Positions 7,715 to 16,147 of a stretch of 64,000 bases of DNA are shown here, one piece after another. The position numbers and the translations under genes were made by a program. Position 1 is the first letter of the stretch; each line of letters starts with the position of its first letter. Below the pieces are notes generated by a model, which saw only the letters and a program-made list of their open reading frames with translations, had not been told where the DNA came from and did not search any database. The DNA is from Candidatus Pelagibacter communis (GTDB taxonomy: Bacteria > Pseudomonadota > Alphaproteobacteria > Pelagibacterales > Pelagibacteraceae): NCBI RefSeq assembly GCF_012932795.1, contig NZ_LANA01000002.1, forward strand, positions 124,001-188,000. Direction: 5' to 3'.

Positions 7715-9001
7715 TTACTGAGTATAACCGTATTTCTTTAATCTTACATCACCTGTTCTAGCATGAGCTTCCATTCCCTCGTATCTAGAAATTCTTGCAG
7801 CTGCAGCACCAACTAACTCAGTAGATTCTTTGGTCATTCTTTGGAAACTTAAAGTTTTAACAAACTTACCAACAAATAATCCACCCGTGTATCTTCCTGC
7901 ACCTTTGGTTGGAAGAATGTGATTTGTTCCTGAGCATTTATCTCCATAAGCAACGGTAGTTTCTTCACCAATAAATAAAGAACCATAGTTCGTAAGTCTT
8001 TTATGAAACCACTCTAAATTTTCTGTCTGTACTTCTAAGTGTTCTGGAGCATAATCATCACTAATAGTTGCCATTTCTTCATCTGTATCACAAAGAATAA
8101 CTTCACCATAATCTCTCCAAGCAGCATCAGCATTTGTTCTTGGAACTTCAGGTAGTTCAGCAATTAACTCTGGAACTCTTTTCATTACTTTTTCAGCTAG
8201 CTCTTTACTGGTTGTGTACAACCAACAAGGTGAGTTATAACCATGTTCAGCTTGACCAACTAAATCTACTGCTACTATCTCAGGATCAGCTTTTGCATCT
8301 GCAATAATTCCAATTTCTGTAGGACCTGCAAATAAATCAATACCTACTTTTCCAAATAAAATTCTTTTAGCTTCTGCTACAAATTGGTTTCCAGGACCAA
8401 CAATAATGTCTGCTGCAGGGTTATTAAACAAACCATTAGTCATCGCAGCAATCGCTGGAACACCACCTAAATTTAAAATGACATCAGCACCACATAGGTC
8501 AGCTGTATAAATAATTGTTGGATGAGCACCCACACCTTCTTTTGGAGGGCTACAGGCAATAACATTCTTTACACCTGCAACTTTTGCAGTAGTTACACTC
8601 ATAACAGCTGATGCAATATGTGCATATCGACCTCCTGGTACATAACATCCAGCAGTATTAACTGGTATTAACTTTTGACCAGCAAACAATCCATCTGAAA
8701 GTTCAACCTCAAAGTCCTGACCATAGTTTTTTAATTGTGCTTCAGCAAACTTTTTAACTCTTTCGTATGAAAACTGAACATCATCTTTTGTTTTTTGGTC
8801 TAATGTTTTTTTAATTTCTTCAATTCTTTCTTTGGATACAATAATATCACCATCATATTTATCAAATTTTTTTGTAAGTTCGACACAACCTTGTTCTTTT
8901 GTAGTTTCGATATCTTTTAGTAAATCTTGAACAATTCCAGTTGTTTTTGTGTCATCTGTTGATGAAGTTTTAGGTGATTTTTTTAAATAAGTTATAGCCA
9001 T
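7715..9001 (-). CDS. Histidinol-dehydrogenase-family enzyme (possibly sulfopropanediol dehydrogenase-like)
   Basis: This 428-residue NAD-dependent zinc dehydrogenase has the HisD fold. The metal and catalytic residues of HisD are all present: Q250 and H253 (GQAEH), the E320-H321 pair (YAPEHLEV), D354, H361 (GTNHILPT) and H413. Around them the sequence differs from true HisD: GQAEHGYNSPCW replaces the usual SQAEHDPDAQ. No other his gene is near. Instead it sits beside a phosphate acyltransferase and taurine-related genes. From family knowledge, HpsN (sulfopropanediol 3-dehydrogenase) is a HisD homologue that shows this type of divergence. I infer a sulfonate or other vicinal-diol substrate, but a real histidinol role cannot be excluded. 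Confidence 0.8.
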   Translation of the reverse strand: MAITYLKKSPKTSSTDDTKTTGIVQDLLKDIETTKEQGCVELTKKFDKYDGDIIVSKERIEEIKKTLDQKTKDDVQFSYERVKKFAEAQLKNYGQDFEVELSDGLFAGQKLIPVNTAGCYVPGGRYAHIASAVMSVTTAKVAGVKNVIACSPPKEGVGAHPTIIYTADLCGADVILNLGGVPAIAAMTNGLFNNPAADIIVGPGNQFVAEAKRILFGKVGIDLFAGPTEIGIIADAKADPEIVAVDLVGQAEHGYNSPCWLYTTSKELAEKVMKRVPELIAELPEVPRTNADAAWRDYGEVILCDTDEEMATISDDYAPEHLEVQTENLEWFHKRLTNYGSLFIGEETTVAYGDKCSGTNHILPTKGAGRYTGGLFVGKFVKTLSFQRMTKESTELVGAAAARISRYEGMEAHARTGDVRLKKYGYTQ

Positions 9002-9066
9002 AATTACTCTCTCTAGTTTTTTTGAAATTCACTTATAAACTTTAATGAATTAATTTCAATGATGAA

Positions 9067-9978
9067 TTAGTCTAATGCAACAACGGCAGCAGCAATAGAA
9101 GCTAATCTAGCTTGGGCTTCATCAGATCTACTAGTAATAACTATTGGAACTTTACCACCTACTACAACACCAGCTGCACAAGCTCCCATAAAATATATCA
9201 TCATTTTAACTAAACTATTTCCAGTTTCAACACTTGGAACTAATAATACATCAGCTTCACCAGCTACAATATTTTTAACGCCTTTAATAGCAGCAGATTT
9301 TTTTGAAATACTATTATCAAATGCTAAGGGGCCAAAAACATCAGCATTTAAATCATCTTGTTTTGCAAGCTTTGTAATCTCATCTGCATCAATAGAGCTT
9401 GGTACACTATCTAAAATTTCTTCTGTCGCTGATAGAACCGCAACTTTTGGTCTTTCAATTCCTATACGATTTGAAAAATCAATTACATTTCTTAAGATAT
9501 GCATTTTTGTTTTTATATTAGGTAAAACATTTAAAGCACCATCGGTAATTATAAGAGGTTTATCTTCTTTCGTATTTGTCATATGCCATATATGGCTAAG
9601 TCTAGTTTTTCCAAGTAAATTATAATCTCTTTTTAAAACTTCTTTCATTAAAACATCAGTATGAATATGACCTTTAACAATAATCTTTACTTTATCTTTG
9701 CTAGCAAGTTTTGCAGCTATTGCTGCTGTATTATTTTCGATAGGTTCATGAATTATCTCATACGAAGAGATGTCCCATTTTAAATCCTCAGCACACTTAA
9801 GAATTTCTTTTTTATCCCCTATAAAAATAGGTGTAATTAAGTTTTCATTAACAGCATCTTGAACTGAAAGCATAGGTAAGGGTAAACCCGCATTAACAAT
9901 AGCAGCATTAACACCTTTTTTCTTATGTGCATGGTCTAGTAGGTTATTAGGACAAACAATTTCTTTATCTGAAAGCAT
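9067..9978 (-). CDS. Phosphate acetyl/butyryltransferase family protein
   Basis: This 303-residue cytoplasmic enzyme interconverts an acyl-CoA and an acyl phosphate. It shows the PTA/PTB fold: an internal KGHIHTDVLMKEVL segment, ITDGALNVLP in the middle, VAVLSATE, and a glycine-rich C terminus (GACAAGVVVGGKVPIV, then SRSDEAQARLAS). Length fits the short phosphate acetyl/butyryltransferases and not the long N-extended Pta. It is upstream of the HisD-like gene on the same strand (65 bases apart) and divergent from the epoxide hydrolase. Sulfoacetaldehyde acetyltransferase (Xsc) produces acetyl phosphate in taurine breakdown, so this enzyme would fit that route, though xsc is not in the window. 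Confidence 0.85.
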   Translation of the reverse strand: MLSDKEIVCPNNLLDHAHKKKGVNAAIVNAGLPLPMLSVQDAVNENLITPIFIGDKKEILKCAEDLKWDISSYEIIHEPIENNTAAIAAKLASKDKVKIIVKGHIHTDVLMKEVLKRDYNLLGKTRLSHIWHMTNTKEDKPLIITDGALNVLPNIKTKMHILRNVIDFSNRIGIERPKVAVLSATEEILDSVPSSIDADEITKLAKQDDLNADVFGPLAFDNSISKKSAAIKGVKNIVAGEADVLLVPSVETGNSLVKMMIYFMGACAAGVVVGGKVPIVITSRSDEAQARLASIAAAVVALD

Positions 9979-10027
9979 GAGGTATATTTAGTATGAATTT
10001 ATAAAAAGTATATACTGTAAATTGATA

Positions 10028-11170
10028 ATGATTAAGCCTTTTAAGCTAAATATTCCGGATAAAACACTTCAAGAAATTTATACAAAGGTAAAAAATTACC
10101 CATGGCATGAAATGCCTGATGATGGTGGCTGGAAATATGGGAGTGACCTTGATTATATGAAAGAGATATCAAGTTATTGGGTCAGAGATTTTGATTGGAG
10201 AAAACATGAGGCAGAAATAAATAAATTTTCAAATTTTACAACTGTTGTAGACGATATTGAAATGCATTTTATTCATGAAAAAGGTAGTGGCTCTAACCCA
10301 ACTCCATTACTTCTTATGCATGGATGGCCTGGATCGGTTGTAGAGTTTTTAAATATAATTGAAAAACTTGCTCACCCTGAAAAGTTTGGTGGAAACATTG
10401 AAGATGCGTTTGATGTTATTGCTCCCTCTTTACCTGGCTTTGGATTTTCAGGTAGACCATCTAAACCGATGGGTCCAAGAAAGATGGCTGATATTTTAAA
10501 TAAATTAATGACAGAAAAACTTGGATATAAAAGTTATTTAGCTCAAGGTGGTGACTGGGGTGCAACTATAGCTAATTGGATTAGTTATGATCACTCAAAA
10601 TCATGTAAAGCAATTCATATTAATTGTTTAACAATGCGTCATCCAGATGGCCCTCAATCAAAGGAAGAAGAAGAGTGGCAAGAAAGATTTAATAATGATC
10701 AAGTTATGCAAGATGGATACAGAACTCAACAAGCAACTAAACCACAAACATTAAGTTATGCAATGATGGATAGTCCAGTTGGTATTGCTGCATGGATTAT
10801 TGAAAAGATGTATTCTTGGTCTGATTTAAAGAACAATAATATTGAAAGTGTTTATTCAAAAGACACATTACTAGCAAACATTATGGTTTATGTGGTTACA
10901 AAAACTTTTAACACCGCCTCTTGGATTTACTATGGAAGAAGAGAAGAGGGAGGACGCTTCTTCCCTAAAGACTTTAAAAGAATAGAAGTCCCAACAGCAG
11001 CTGCAGTTTTTCCTGCTGAAATGTCCGAATGGCCCCCAAGATCTTATGTAGAAAGAATATTTAATATTACTCATTGGACAGAAATGCATAGTGGTGGACA
11101 TTTTGCAGCATTAGAAAAACCAGATCTTCTAGTTAATGATCTTGTTAAATTTTCTAGAACAGTACGTTAA
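10028..11170 (+). CDS. Epoxide hydrolase, alpha/beta-hydrolase fold with EHN domain
   Basis: This 380-residue enzyme is predicted to open epoxides to diols. The N-terminal about 90 residues form the EHN (epoxide hydrolase N-terminal) domain. The oxyanion motif HGWPGS begins at residue 98, the nucleophile is D176 in GGDWGA, and the general base is the His near residue 358 in SGGHFAALE. The frame also opens with TTG at 10022, but the ATG at 10028 is preferred. Its stop abuts directly the stop of the convergent dehydrogenase gene, leaving no terminator space. The natural substrate is unknown. Confidence 0.9.
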   Translation: MIKPFKLNIPDKTLQEIYTKVKNYPWHEMPDDGGWKYGSDLDYMKEISSYWVRDFDWRKHEAEINKFSNFTTVVDDIEMHFIHEKGSGSNPTPLLLMHGWPGSVVEFLNIIEKLAHPEKFGGNIEDAFDVIAPSLPGFGFSGRPSKPMGPRKMADILNKLMTEKLGYKSYLAQGGDWGATIANWISYDHSKSCKAIHINCLTMRHPDGPQSKEEEEWQERFNNDQVMQDGYRTQQATKPQTLSYAMMDSPVGIAAWIIEKMYSWSDLKNNNIESVYSKDTLLANIMVYVVTKTFNTASWIYYGRREEGGRFFPKDFKRIEVPTAAAVFPAEMSEWPPRSYVERIFNITHWTEMHSGGHFAALEKPDLLVNDLVKFSRTVR

Positions 11171-12196
11171 TTAGATACTTCTTAAATATTCCAAATCTTT
11201 TAAAACAGCTTTCGAAATATTGATTTCTTTCTTAAGGTTATTTTTGAATCTATTAAATTTATTTTGTCCTGGGTAAAGAATTTCTTTTACACCTTTAATC
11301 TTAGGTAGTTTTTTTATAGTTTTGATATTATCTTTTATTCTTTTGTTAAAAGAATTTCCTACAAATAAATTAGGCTTTAGTACAAAAAATAAGTGACCAA
11401 TATTTTGAGGACCACTAAAATCAGCAAATGGATCTTTTACACGACCCGCATGATTTCCACCAGTTATCACACCACTTAAAATGTCTACCATCCAAGCAAG
11501 ACCAGAACCTCTAAAACCTGCAATTGGAAGCTGAACTCCCTCTAATGCTTTTTTTGGATCTGTGGTTGGTTTACCAGATTTATCAAGAGCAACACCTTCT
11601 GGAATTCTCTTTCCTTCTCTTGCTGCTACTCTTATTTTTCCTCTATTAATCATTGAAATCGATGTATCTAAAATAAAAGGGATTTTAGATCCAGTTGGAG
11701 TTCCAAAACAAATTGGATTTGTACCAAATAAACTTTTTAGAGCACCGTAAGGTGCTACTGCAGGAGGAGCATTGGTAAATACCATGACCATTAAACCCTT
11801 TTTAACAGCTTGTTCTGCATAATAACCTGACAAACCGTAATGACCACTATTTTTAACAGCAACCAAGGCAATACCAGTTTTCTTTGCATTTTTTATAGCT
11901 ATCTTGATTGCAGTATCTGCTGCAACAAAACCTATAGCGTTATTACCATCCACATGAGTAATTGATTGAGAAATATTTCTAATCTTTATTTTAGCTTTTG
12001 CATTAATCACTTTTTTAGAAATACGATCACAGTACATTTTTAATCTAGATAATCCATGGCCATATGCACCAACCAATTCAGCATTTATTAAAGCATTAGC
12101 AGAGATTGAAGCATGATTATTATTTAAACCAAACTTTTTGAAAATATTAATAATTTCTTTTTTAAGAGTGTTTGTTTTCAATTTAACCTTTTCCAC
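11171..12196 (-). CDS. Ldh2/malate dehydrogenase-family NAD(P)-dependent oxidoreductase
   Basis: This 341-residue protein belongs to the malate/L-lactate/ureidoglycolate/sulfolactate dehydrogenase family. Visible landmarks are AYGHGLSRLKMYCDRI near residue 54, the NSGHYGLSGYYAEQA segment with the probable catalytic histidine near residue 115, and SLFGTNPICFGTP. It overlaps the 3' end of tauC by 14 bases on the same strand, so it belongs to the tau operon. ComC, an (R)-sulfolactate dehydrogenase, belongs to this family. That link makes a sulfonate substrate attractive here but is inference; malate, lactate or delta-1-piperideine-2-carboxylate reductase activity are alternatives. Confidence 0.85.
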   Translation of the reverse strand: MEKVKLKTNTLKKEIINIFKKFGLNNNHASISANALINAELVGAYGHGLSRLKMYCDRISKKVINAKAKIKIRNISQSITHVDGNNAIGFVAADTAIKIAIKNAKKTGIALVAVKNSGHYGLSGYYAEQAVKKGLMVMVFTNAPPAVAPYGALKSLFGTNPICFGTPTGSKIPFILDTSISMINRGKIRVAAREGKRIPEGVALDKSGKPTTDPKKALEGVQLPIAGFRGSGLAWMVDILSGVITGGNHAGRVKDPFADFSGPQNIGHLFFVLKPNLFVGNSFNKRIKDNIKTIKKLPKIKGVKEILYPGQNKFNRFKNNLKKEINISKAVLKDLEYLRSI

Positions 12197-14108
12197 GCCA
12201 AGGAATGTATTTATCTATAAGCTTTCTCAAGGTAACATCAAATAACAAACCAAGCATTCCCATTATAAAAATTGTGATCCAAATTACTTCGTACTGAAAA
12301 TATTTTTTTGCAACGTTTTCAACAAACCCAATACCAGTAGTTCCTGCTAAAAATTCAGCAGCAACCAGTGTTCCCCAGCACATACCTACTGCAACTCTTA
12401 TACCAGTAAGAATTTCTGGTAATGAATTAGGGAAAATTACGTGTCTAAGTATTTGTTTTTTTGATGCACCTAATGAGTGAGCAGCATGAATTTTAGAAAG
12501 TTGAGTCCCAGAAGCCCCAGCTCTAGCTGAAATTATCATAATTGAAAGTGAAACCATAAATAACAAAAATATTTTTCCAGTGTTATCAATCCCTAACACT
12601 GAAATGATTAATGGTGCCCAAGCTAAAGGAGGAACTGGTCTATAGAGTTCAATTAAAGGGTCAAAAAACCCTTTAGCAAATCTATTTAGCCCCATAAATA
12701 ATCCCAATGGAACTCCAATAATTATTCCTAAAATTAGTCCTAAAAAAACTCTCATAAAAGAGTCCCAGATATGTCCATAAGGAACAGGTAACTTTAATAA
12801 TTTAAATTCACCAGTTACAAATTTAAGAACTGCACCTTTAAAGTTTTGTTTAACTGTTCCATCTTTATTATGAACAGGATATTCACCTGGTAGAATATCT
12901 GCAATCCAATCAGGTAAAATAAAACCAACCATGTAACTTATATCGACCATTTTTATCCATAGAAGTGGAATATCTTTATAACCAACACTTGGTTTTGACA
13001 TTAGGATGAATTTATTAAAAGTATCTGACGGTTTTGGAAGCCATCTACCAGAACCTTGCTCTGAACAACTTGGCCCACTTGCAACAATTGTCCCGGCAGG
13101 AAATAAAAAAATATCAATGAACCTTAATCCACCTTGAATTTTTATTTGTGCATTATCAAATTTAACAATAGCATTTTGCATTGCATCTAATGCATTTGGT
13201 GGGTAGATACTTGCAAACTCTATTCTTCTTGCTATTTTAACAATATTTTTAGCGTAAGTAGAAGCTACTTCTTCACTGTCATTTAGGTCTTTTCTATAAA
13301 CCTTAATTTCATCTTTGATCTCTTTTATTCTATTTTTAAATTCTGGGTTATGGTTTCTTAATTTAAAAAATTCATCGCTTATTAAATTTAACTCTTGTGC
13401 TGCAGTATGAAATTTTAAACCTCTATTTGTTGCTGGGATTAGAGGTACTTCTATTGTATTTTCGATAGAGCCCGATCCTGCATTTACTTTTGTAATCCCC
13501 CAGCCACCTTCTTCGTTTGCTGCTTTTAGTCTTTCATTTAATTCTTGTTTAGTTTCAAATGGATAATCAGGTTTTTGAAAGTTTTCAGTCAAAAGATTGA
13601 TTTTACCGGTGATGTTATTGATTTCTTGCTTGGTTTCATTTTCAAGTAAATCCTCGTTAGTCAATAATGGGATTAATTGATTAGTTCTATTTACAAAATC
13701 AACAAGAATAGTTTTTTGTTGATCATTGAGATCACCAGAATTTTGTATTTCATTTGAAATTAAAGCAAGATTCCTATTTTCTTGTTTAATTTGAGAGGTA
13801 CTCTTTAATTCTCTCTCATTTATAGGGAATTGATATTTTAATCCTAGCAATGAGTCGTTTACTTTTGCAACCTGACAAAGTTCGTTAGCAGATTTTGGAT
13901 AAAATCCTTTTGCAATATCCCAAGAATAATAGAGCCAAACCAAAAGAAGAAAACTACTTCCAACAATAACCCAATGCGTACCACCCAATGCTCTTTCTGG
14001 ATTTCCAAATACTGCATCAACTTTTTCTGTTTTAATTAAACGTCTTCCATAAAGAATACAGCCAATAACAGCAAAAAATATTAAGAAAGTTACTATTTGA
14101 GTTAACAT
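12183..14108 (-). CDS. tauC: TauC/SsuC-type ABC permease with very long N-terminal extension
   Basis: This 641-residue permease is more than twice the usual TauC length (about 275). The C-terminal part (about 440-640) is a normal taurine/sulfonate permease with the ATPase-contact loop HAAHSLGASKKQILRHVIFP at 541-560. In front lie two N-terminal hydrophobic helices (about 1-20 and 46-65), then roughly 260 hydrophilic, probably helical residues rich in Glu, Lys and Asn, and another hydrophobic stretch near 330-345. The family motif LPKPSDTF (357-364) is separated from the permease core by a further insert of about 65 residues. No stop or frameshift separates the parts. It lies directly after tauB. 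Confidence 0.88.
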   Translation of the reverse strand: MLTQIVTFLIFFAVIGCILYGRRLIKTEKVDAVFGNPERALGGTHWVIVGSSFLLLVWLYYSWDIAKGFYPKSANELCQVAKVNDSLLGLKYQFPINERELKSTSQIKQENRNLALISNEIQNSGDLNDQQKTILVDFVNRTNQLIPLLTNEDLLENETKQEINNITGKINLLTENFQKPDYPFETKQELNERLKAANEEGGWGITKVNAGSGSIENTIEVPLIPATNRGLKFHTAAQELNLISDEFFKLRNHNPEFKNRIKEIKDEIKVYRKDLNDSEEVASTYAKNIVKIARRIEFASIYPPNALDAMQNAIVKFDNAQIKIQGGLRFIDIFLFPAGTIVASGPSCSEQGSGRWLPKPSDTFNKFILMSKPSVGYKDIPLLWIKMVDISYMVGFILPDWIADILPGEYPVHNKDGTVKQNFKGAVLKFVTGEFKLLKLPVPYGHIWDSFMRVFLGLILGIIIGVPLGLFMGLNRFAKGFFDPLIELYRPVPPLAWAPLIISVLGIDNTGKIFLLFMVSLSIMIISARAGASGTQLSKIHAAHSLGASKKQILRHVIFPNSLPEILTGIRVAVGMCWGTLVAAEFLAGTTGIGFVENVAKKYFQYEVIWITIFIMGMLGLLFDVTLRKLIDKYIPWRGKG

Positions 14109-14906
14109 TTAAATATCTTTTCCCATAATTTCTTCTTCCATATTCCAAATCATTTCTAATATCTCTTCTCGTTTTGAAGAAAAATCCTTATTCTTTTTTA
14201 TTTCTCTTAAATCTTGTTTCAAACCCATTGATGCAAATGGAAGATTGTATTCTTTATGTATACGACCTGGCCGAGGAGCCATTACGTATAATCTTTCACC
14301 AAGCAACAAAGCTTCTTCAACAGAGTGAGTTATTAAAATAATTGTTTTTCCAGTTTCTTTCCAAATTTTTAGAACAAGAGACTGCATTTTTTCTCGGGTT
14401 AAAGCATCAAGAGCTCCTAATGGCTCATCCATTAAAATTAAATCTGGATCATTGATAAGACATCTTGCTAGAGCAACTCTTTGCTGCATTCCACCTGATA
14501 ATTGATAAGTTGGAGTATTTCCAAAACCTTGTAATCCAACAATATCTAACCATTCATCAACTTTTTTTGCTGTCTTAATTGGATCTTCTTTTTTCATTCT
14601 TAATCCAAAGTTTACATTTTCTGCAACTGTTAACCATTCAAACAAAGCTCCTTGTTGAAAAACCATGCCTCTCTCAACACCTGGGCCATCAATCTCGTTA
14701 TTATTTAAAGTGATATTTCCAGATGTTGGTCTAATGAATCCTGCGGTAATATTTAATAATGTTGTTTTTCCACAACCTGATGGACCAAGCACTGTTAAGA
14801 GCTCTCCTCTTTTAAGAGTAAAATTAACATCTTTTAATGCATGAACTGTTTCTCCTTTAGGAGTTTTGAAAATCATGTTTAAATTTTGAGAAATCAAATC
14901 ACTCAT
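14109..14906 (-). CDS. tauB: Taurine/sulfonate ABC transporter ATPase (TauB family)
   Basis: This is the cytoplasmic ATPase of the sulfonate importer, 265 residues, normal length. Walker A GPSGCGKTT is at 41-49, signature LSGGMQQ lies near residue 140, Walker B LILMDEP follows, and the switch His is in ILITHSVEEA. The APRPGRIHKEYNLPF segment near the C terminus is typical of the TauB/SsuB branch. It is followed by tauC without a gap and preceded by tauA with a strong hairpin between them. Confidence 0.92.
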   Translation of the reverse strand: MSDLISQNLNMIFKTPKGETVHALKDVNFTLKRGELLTVLGPSGCGKTTLLNITAGFIRPTSGNITLNNNEIDGPGVERGMVFQQGALFEWLTVAENVNFGLRMKKEDPIKTAKKVDEWLDIVGLQGFGNTPTYQLSGGMQQRVALARCLINDPDLILMDEPLGALDALTREKMQSLVLKIWKETGKTIILITHSVEEALLLGERLYVMAPRPGRIHKEYNLPFASMGLKQDLREIKKNKDFSSKREEILEMIWNMEEEIMGKDI

Positions 14907-14934
14907 AAGATATTTTAATATTTAAATTCTTGTT

Positions 14935-14971
14935 AAAAAAATAGGCACCAATTTATTAAATTGGCGCCTAT
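14935..14971 (-). terminator. Intrinsic terminator or attenuator between tauA and tauB
   Basis: Bases 14941-14954 pair with 14958-14971 over 14 base pairs around a 3-base loop. The single non-Watson-Crick position is a G-U wobble only when read as minus-strand RNA (A-C on plus), which supports function in the tau transcript. Six T follow on the minus strand (complement of 14935-14940). It would reduce tauBC expression relative to tauA. Confidence 0.85.
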
Positions 14972-14995
14972 TAAATTTTTTTTATTCTATAAAAA

Positions 14996-15937
14996 TTATA
15001 GAGGTAAGAAACTAGTATCTACGTTTCCTCTTGGTGTTCCCATTCCTTTTAAGAACGCATCAAGGTTTCCACTTTTCATAGATTTTTCAGTTTCTGCAGG
15101 AGTTAAAAATTTAAAGCCACTTAAAGTGTCCTTCATATCTCCAACTTTCATTTCAGAAGCTTTAGCCATAACATTCATATCTGCTTTACCAGCTTTGTAT
15201 CTAGCATTAGCTTCATGAGTTACTTCTATAAAAGTTCTAAGCATTCCTGGATTTTCCTTCATGAACTTTGTAGTTACTGAAGTGATATCTATTCCTAAGA
15301 TACCTGCAGCTCTAGCTTCATCTACAGTAAGTAATCTTGATCCTACAGCAGTTGCAGCTTTAATAGAGTTACCACCAAATAAACATGCCATTACAACATC
15401 ACCACTTACTAAAGCAGCAGCTCCTTCTTCAGGATCCATTTGAATAATATCCATTTTGCCTCTGTCAGCTCCAACAAGTTTCATACTTTCATCAAAAACA
15501 TACTCAGCCATTGTTCCAAGTGGTACAGCAACTTTTTTACCTTCTAATTCAGTAGCGTTTGCTTTTGTAATTCCAGAAGCTTTAGAAGTAACACATGTTG
15601 TTCCTCCCATTCCGTATTCCATAGCAATATCAACAAGTTTGATAGGTGCTTTTGATTTTACAGCATTGATAAAGGGTACTAATCCTTGTGAGTAAGAAAT
15701 ATCAATATCTCCTGCTAACATAGCATCAGTCATAGCTCCACCATTTGTAAAGTTTGTCCATTTAACTGGCACACCTAAAGCTTTTGAAAAAGCTTTTTTC
15801 TGCATGTCTTCTAAATTAGGACTTGGCCACTCTAGAAAGTAAGCAATTCTAACTTCTTTAGCAGCAGCGTTTGCGACTGATATAGATAAATTTAGAGCTA
15901 CAAGAGTTCCTAGAATAAAACTAATTATTTTTTTCAT
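14996..15937 (-). CDS. tauA: Taurine ABC transporter substrate-binding protein (TauA family)
   Basis: This 313-residue periplasmic receptor has a signal peptide ending near VANA (residue 24). The mature start KEVRIAYFLEWPSPN and later segments (GGAMTDAMLAGDIDISYSQG, then GKKVAVPLGTMAEYV) match the TauA / NMT1-type binding-protein fold. A GAGG ribosome site lies seven bases before the ATG on the minus strand. It is the first gene of tauA-tauB-tauC. The divergent gene across 210 bases is an omega-amino acid transaminase, which supports taurine or a close analogue as ligand. Alkanesulfonates or other amines cannot be ruled out. Confidence 0.88.
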   Translation of the reverse strand: MKKIISFILGTLVALNLSISVANAAAKEVRIAYFLEWPSPNLEDMQKKAFSKALGVPVKWTNFTNGGAMTDAMLAGDIDISYSQGLVPFINAVKSKAPIKLVDIAMEYGMGGTTCVTSKASGITKANATELEGKKVAVPLGTMAEYVFDESMKLVGADRGKMDIIQMDPEEGAAALVSGDVVMACLFGGNSIKAATAVGSRLLTVDEARAAGILGIDITSVTTKFMKENPGMLRTFIEVTHEANARYKAGKADMNVMAKASEMKVGDMKDTLSGFKFLTPAETEKSMKSGNLDAFLKGMGTPRGNVDTSFLPL

Positions 15938-16147
15938 TTTTATTCCTCTGTTAATTTAATTAAATTATCGATATTTAAATTCAATTTGAAGTAGATGTAA
16001 AACAAAATAAACAATACAATCAAAGGTTGTGTTAGTATTTAAATCATTTCATATTGTTGTTTTAGATAGATTCTAAGGACAAAATAGTTCTAGCAAACAA
16101 TTAAATTTAGTCTAAAAATTTTAAATTATTAACTTAAATAAATTATT

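Noticed and set aside
15938..16147. Known TauR-type operator in the tauA-aminotransferase interval
   Set aside because: The 210-base divergent interval contains weak dyads (around 16010-16042) but no pair of repeats resembling a TauR site that I could defend.
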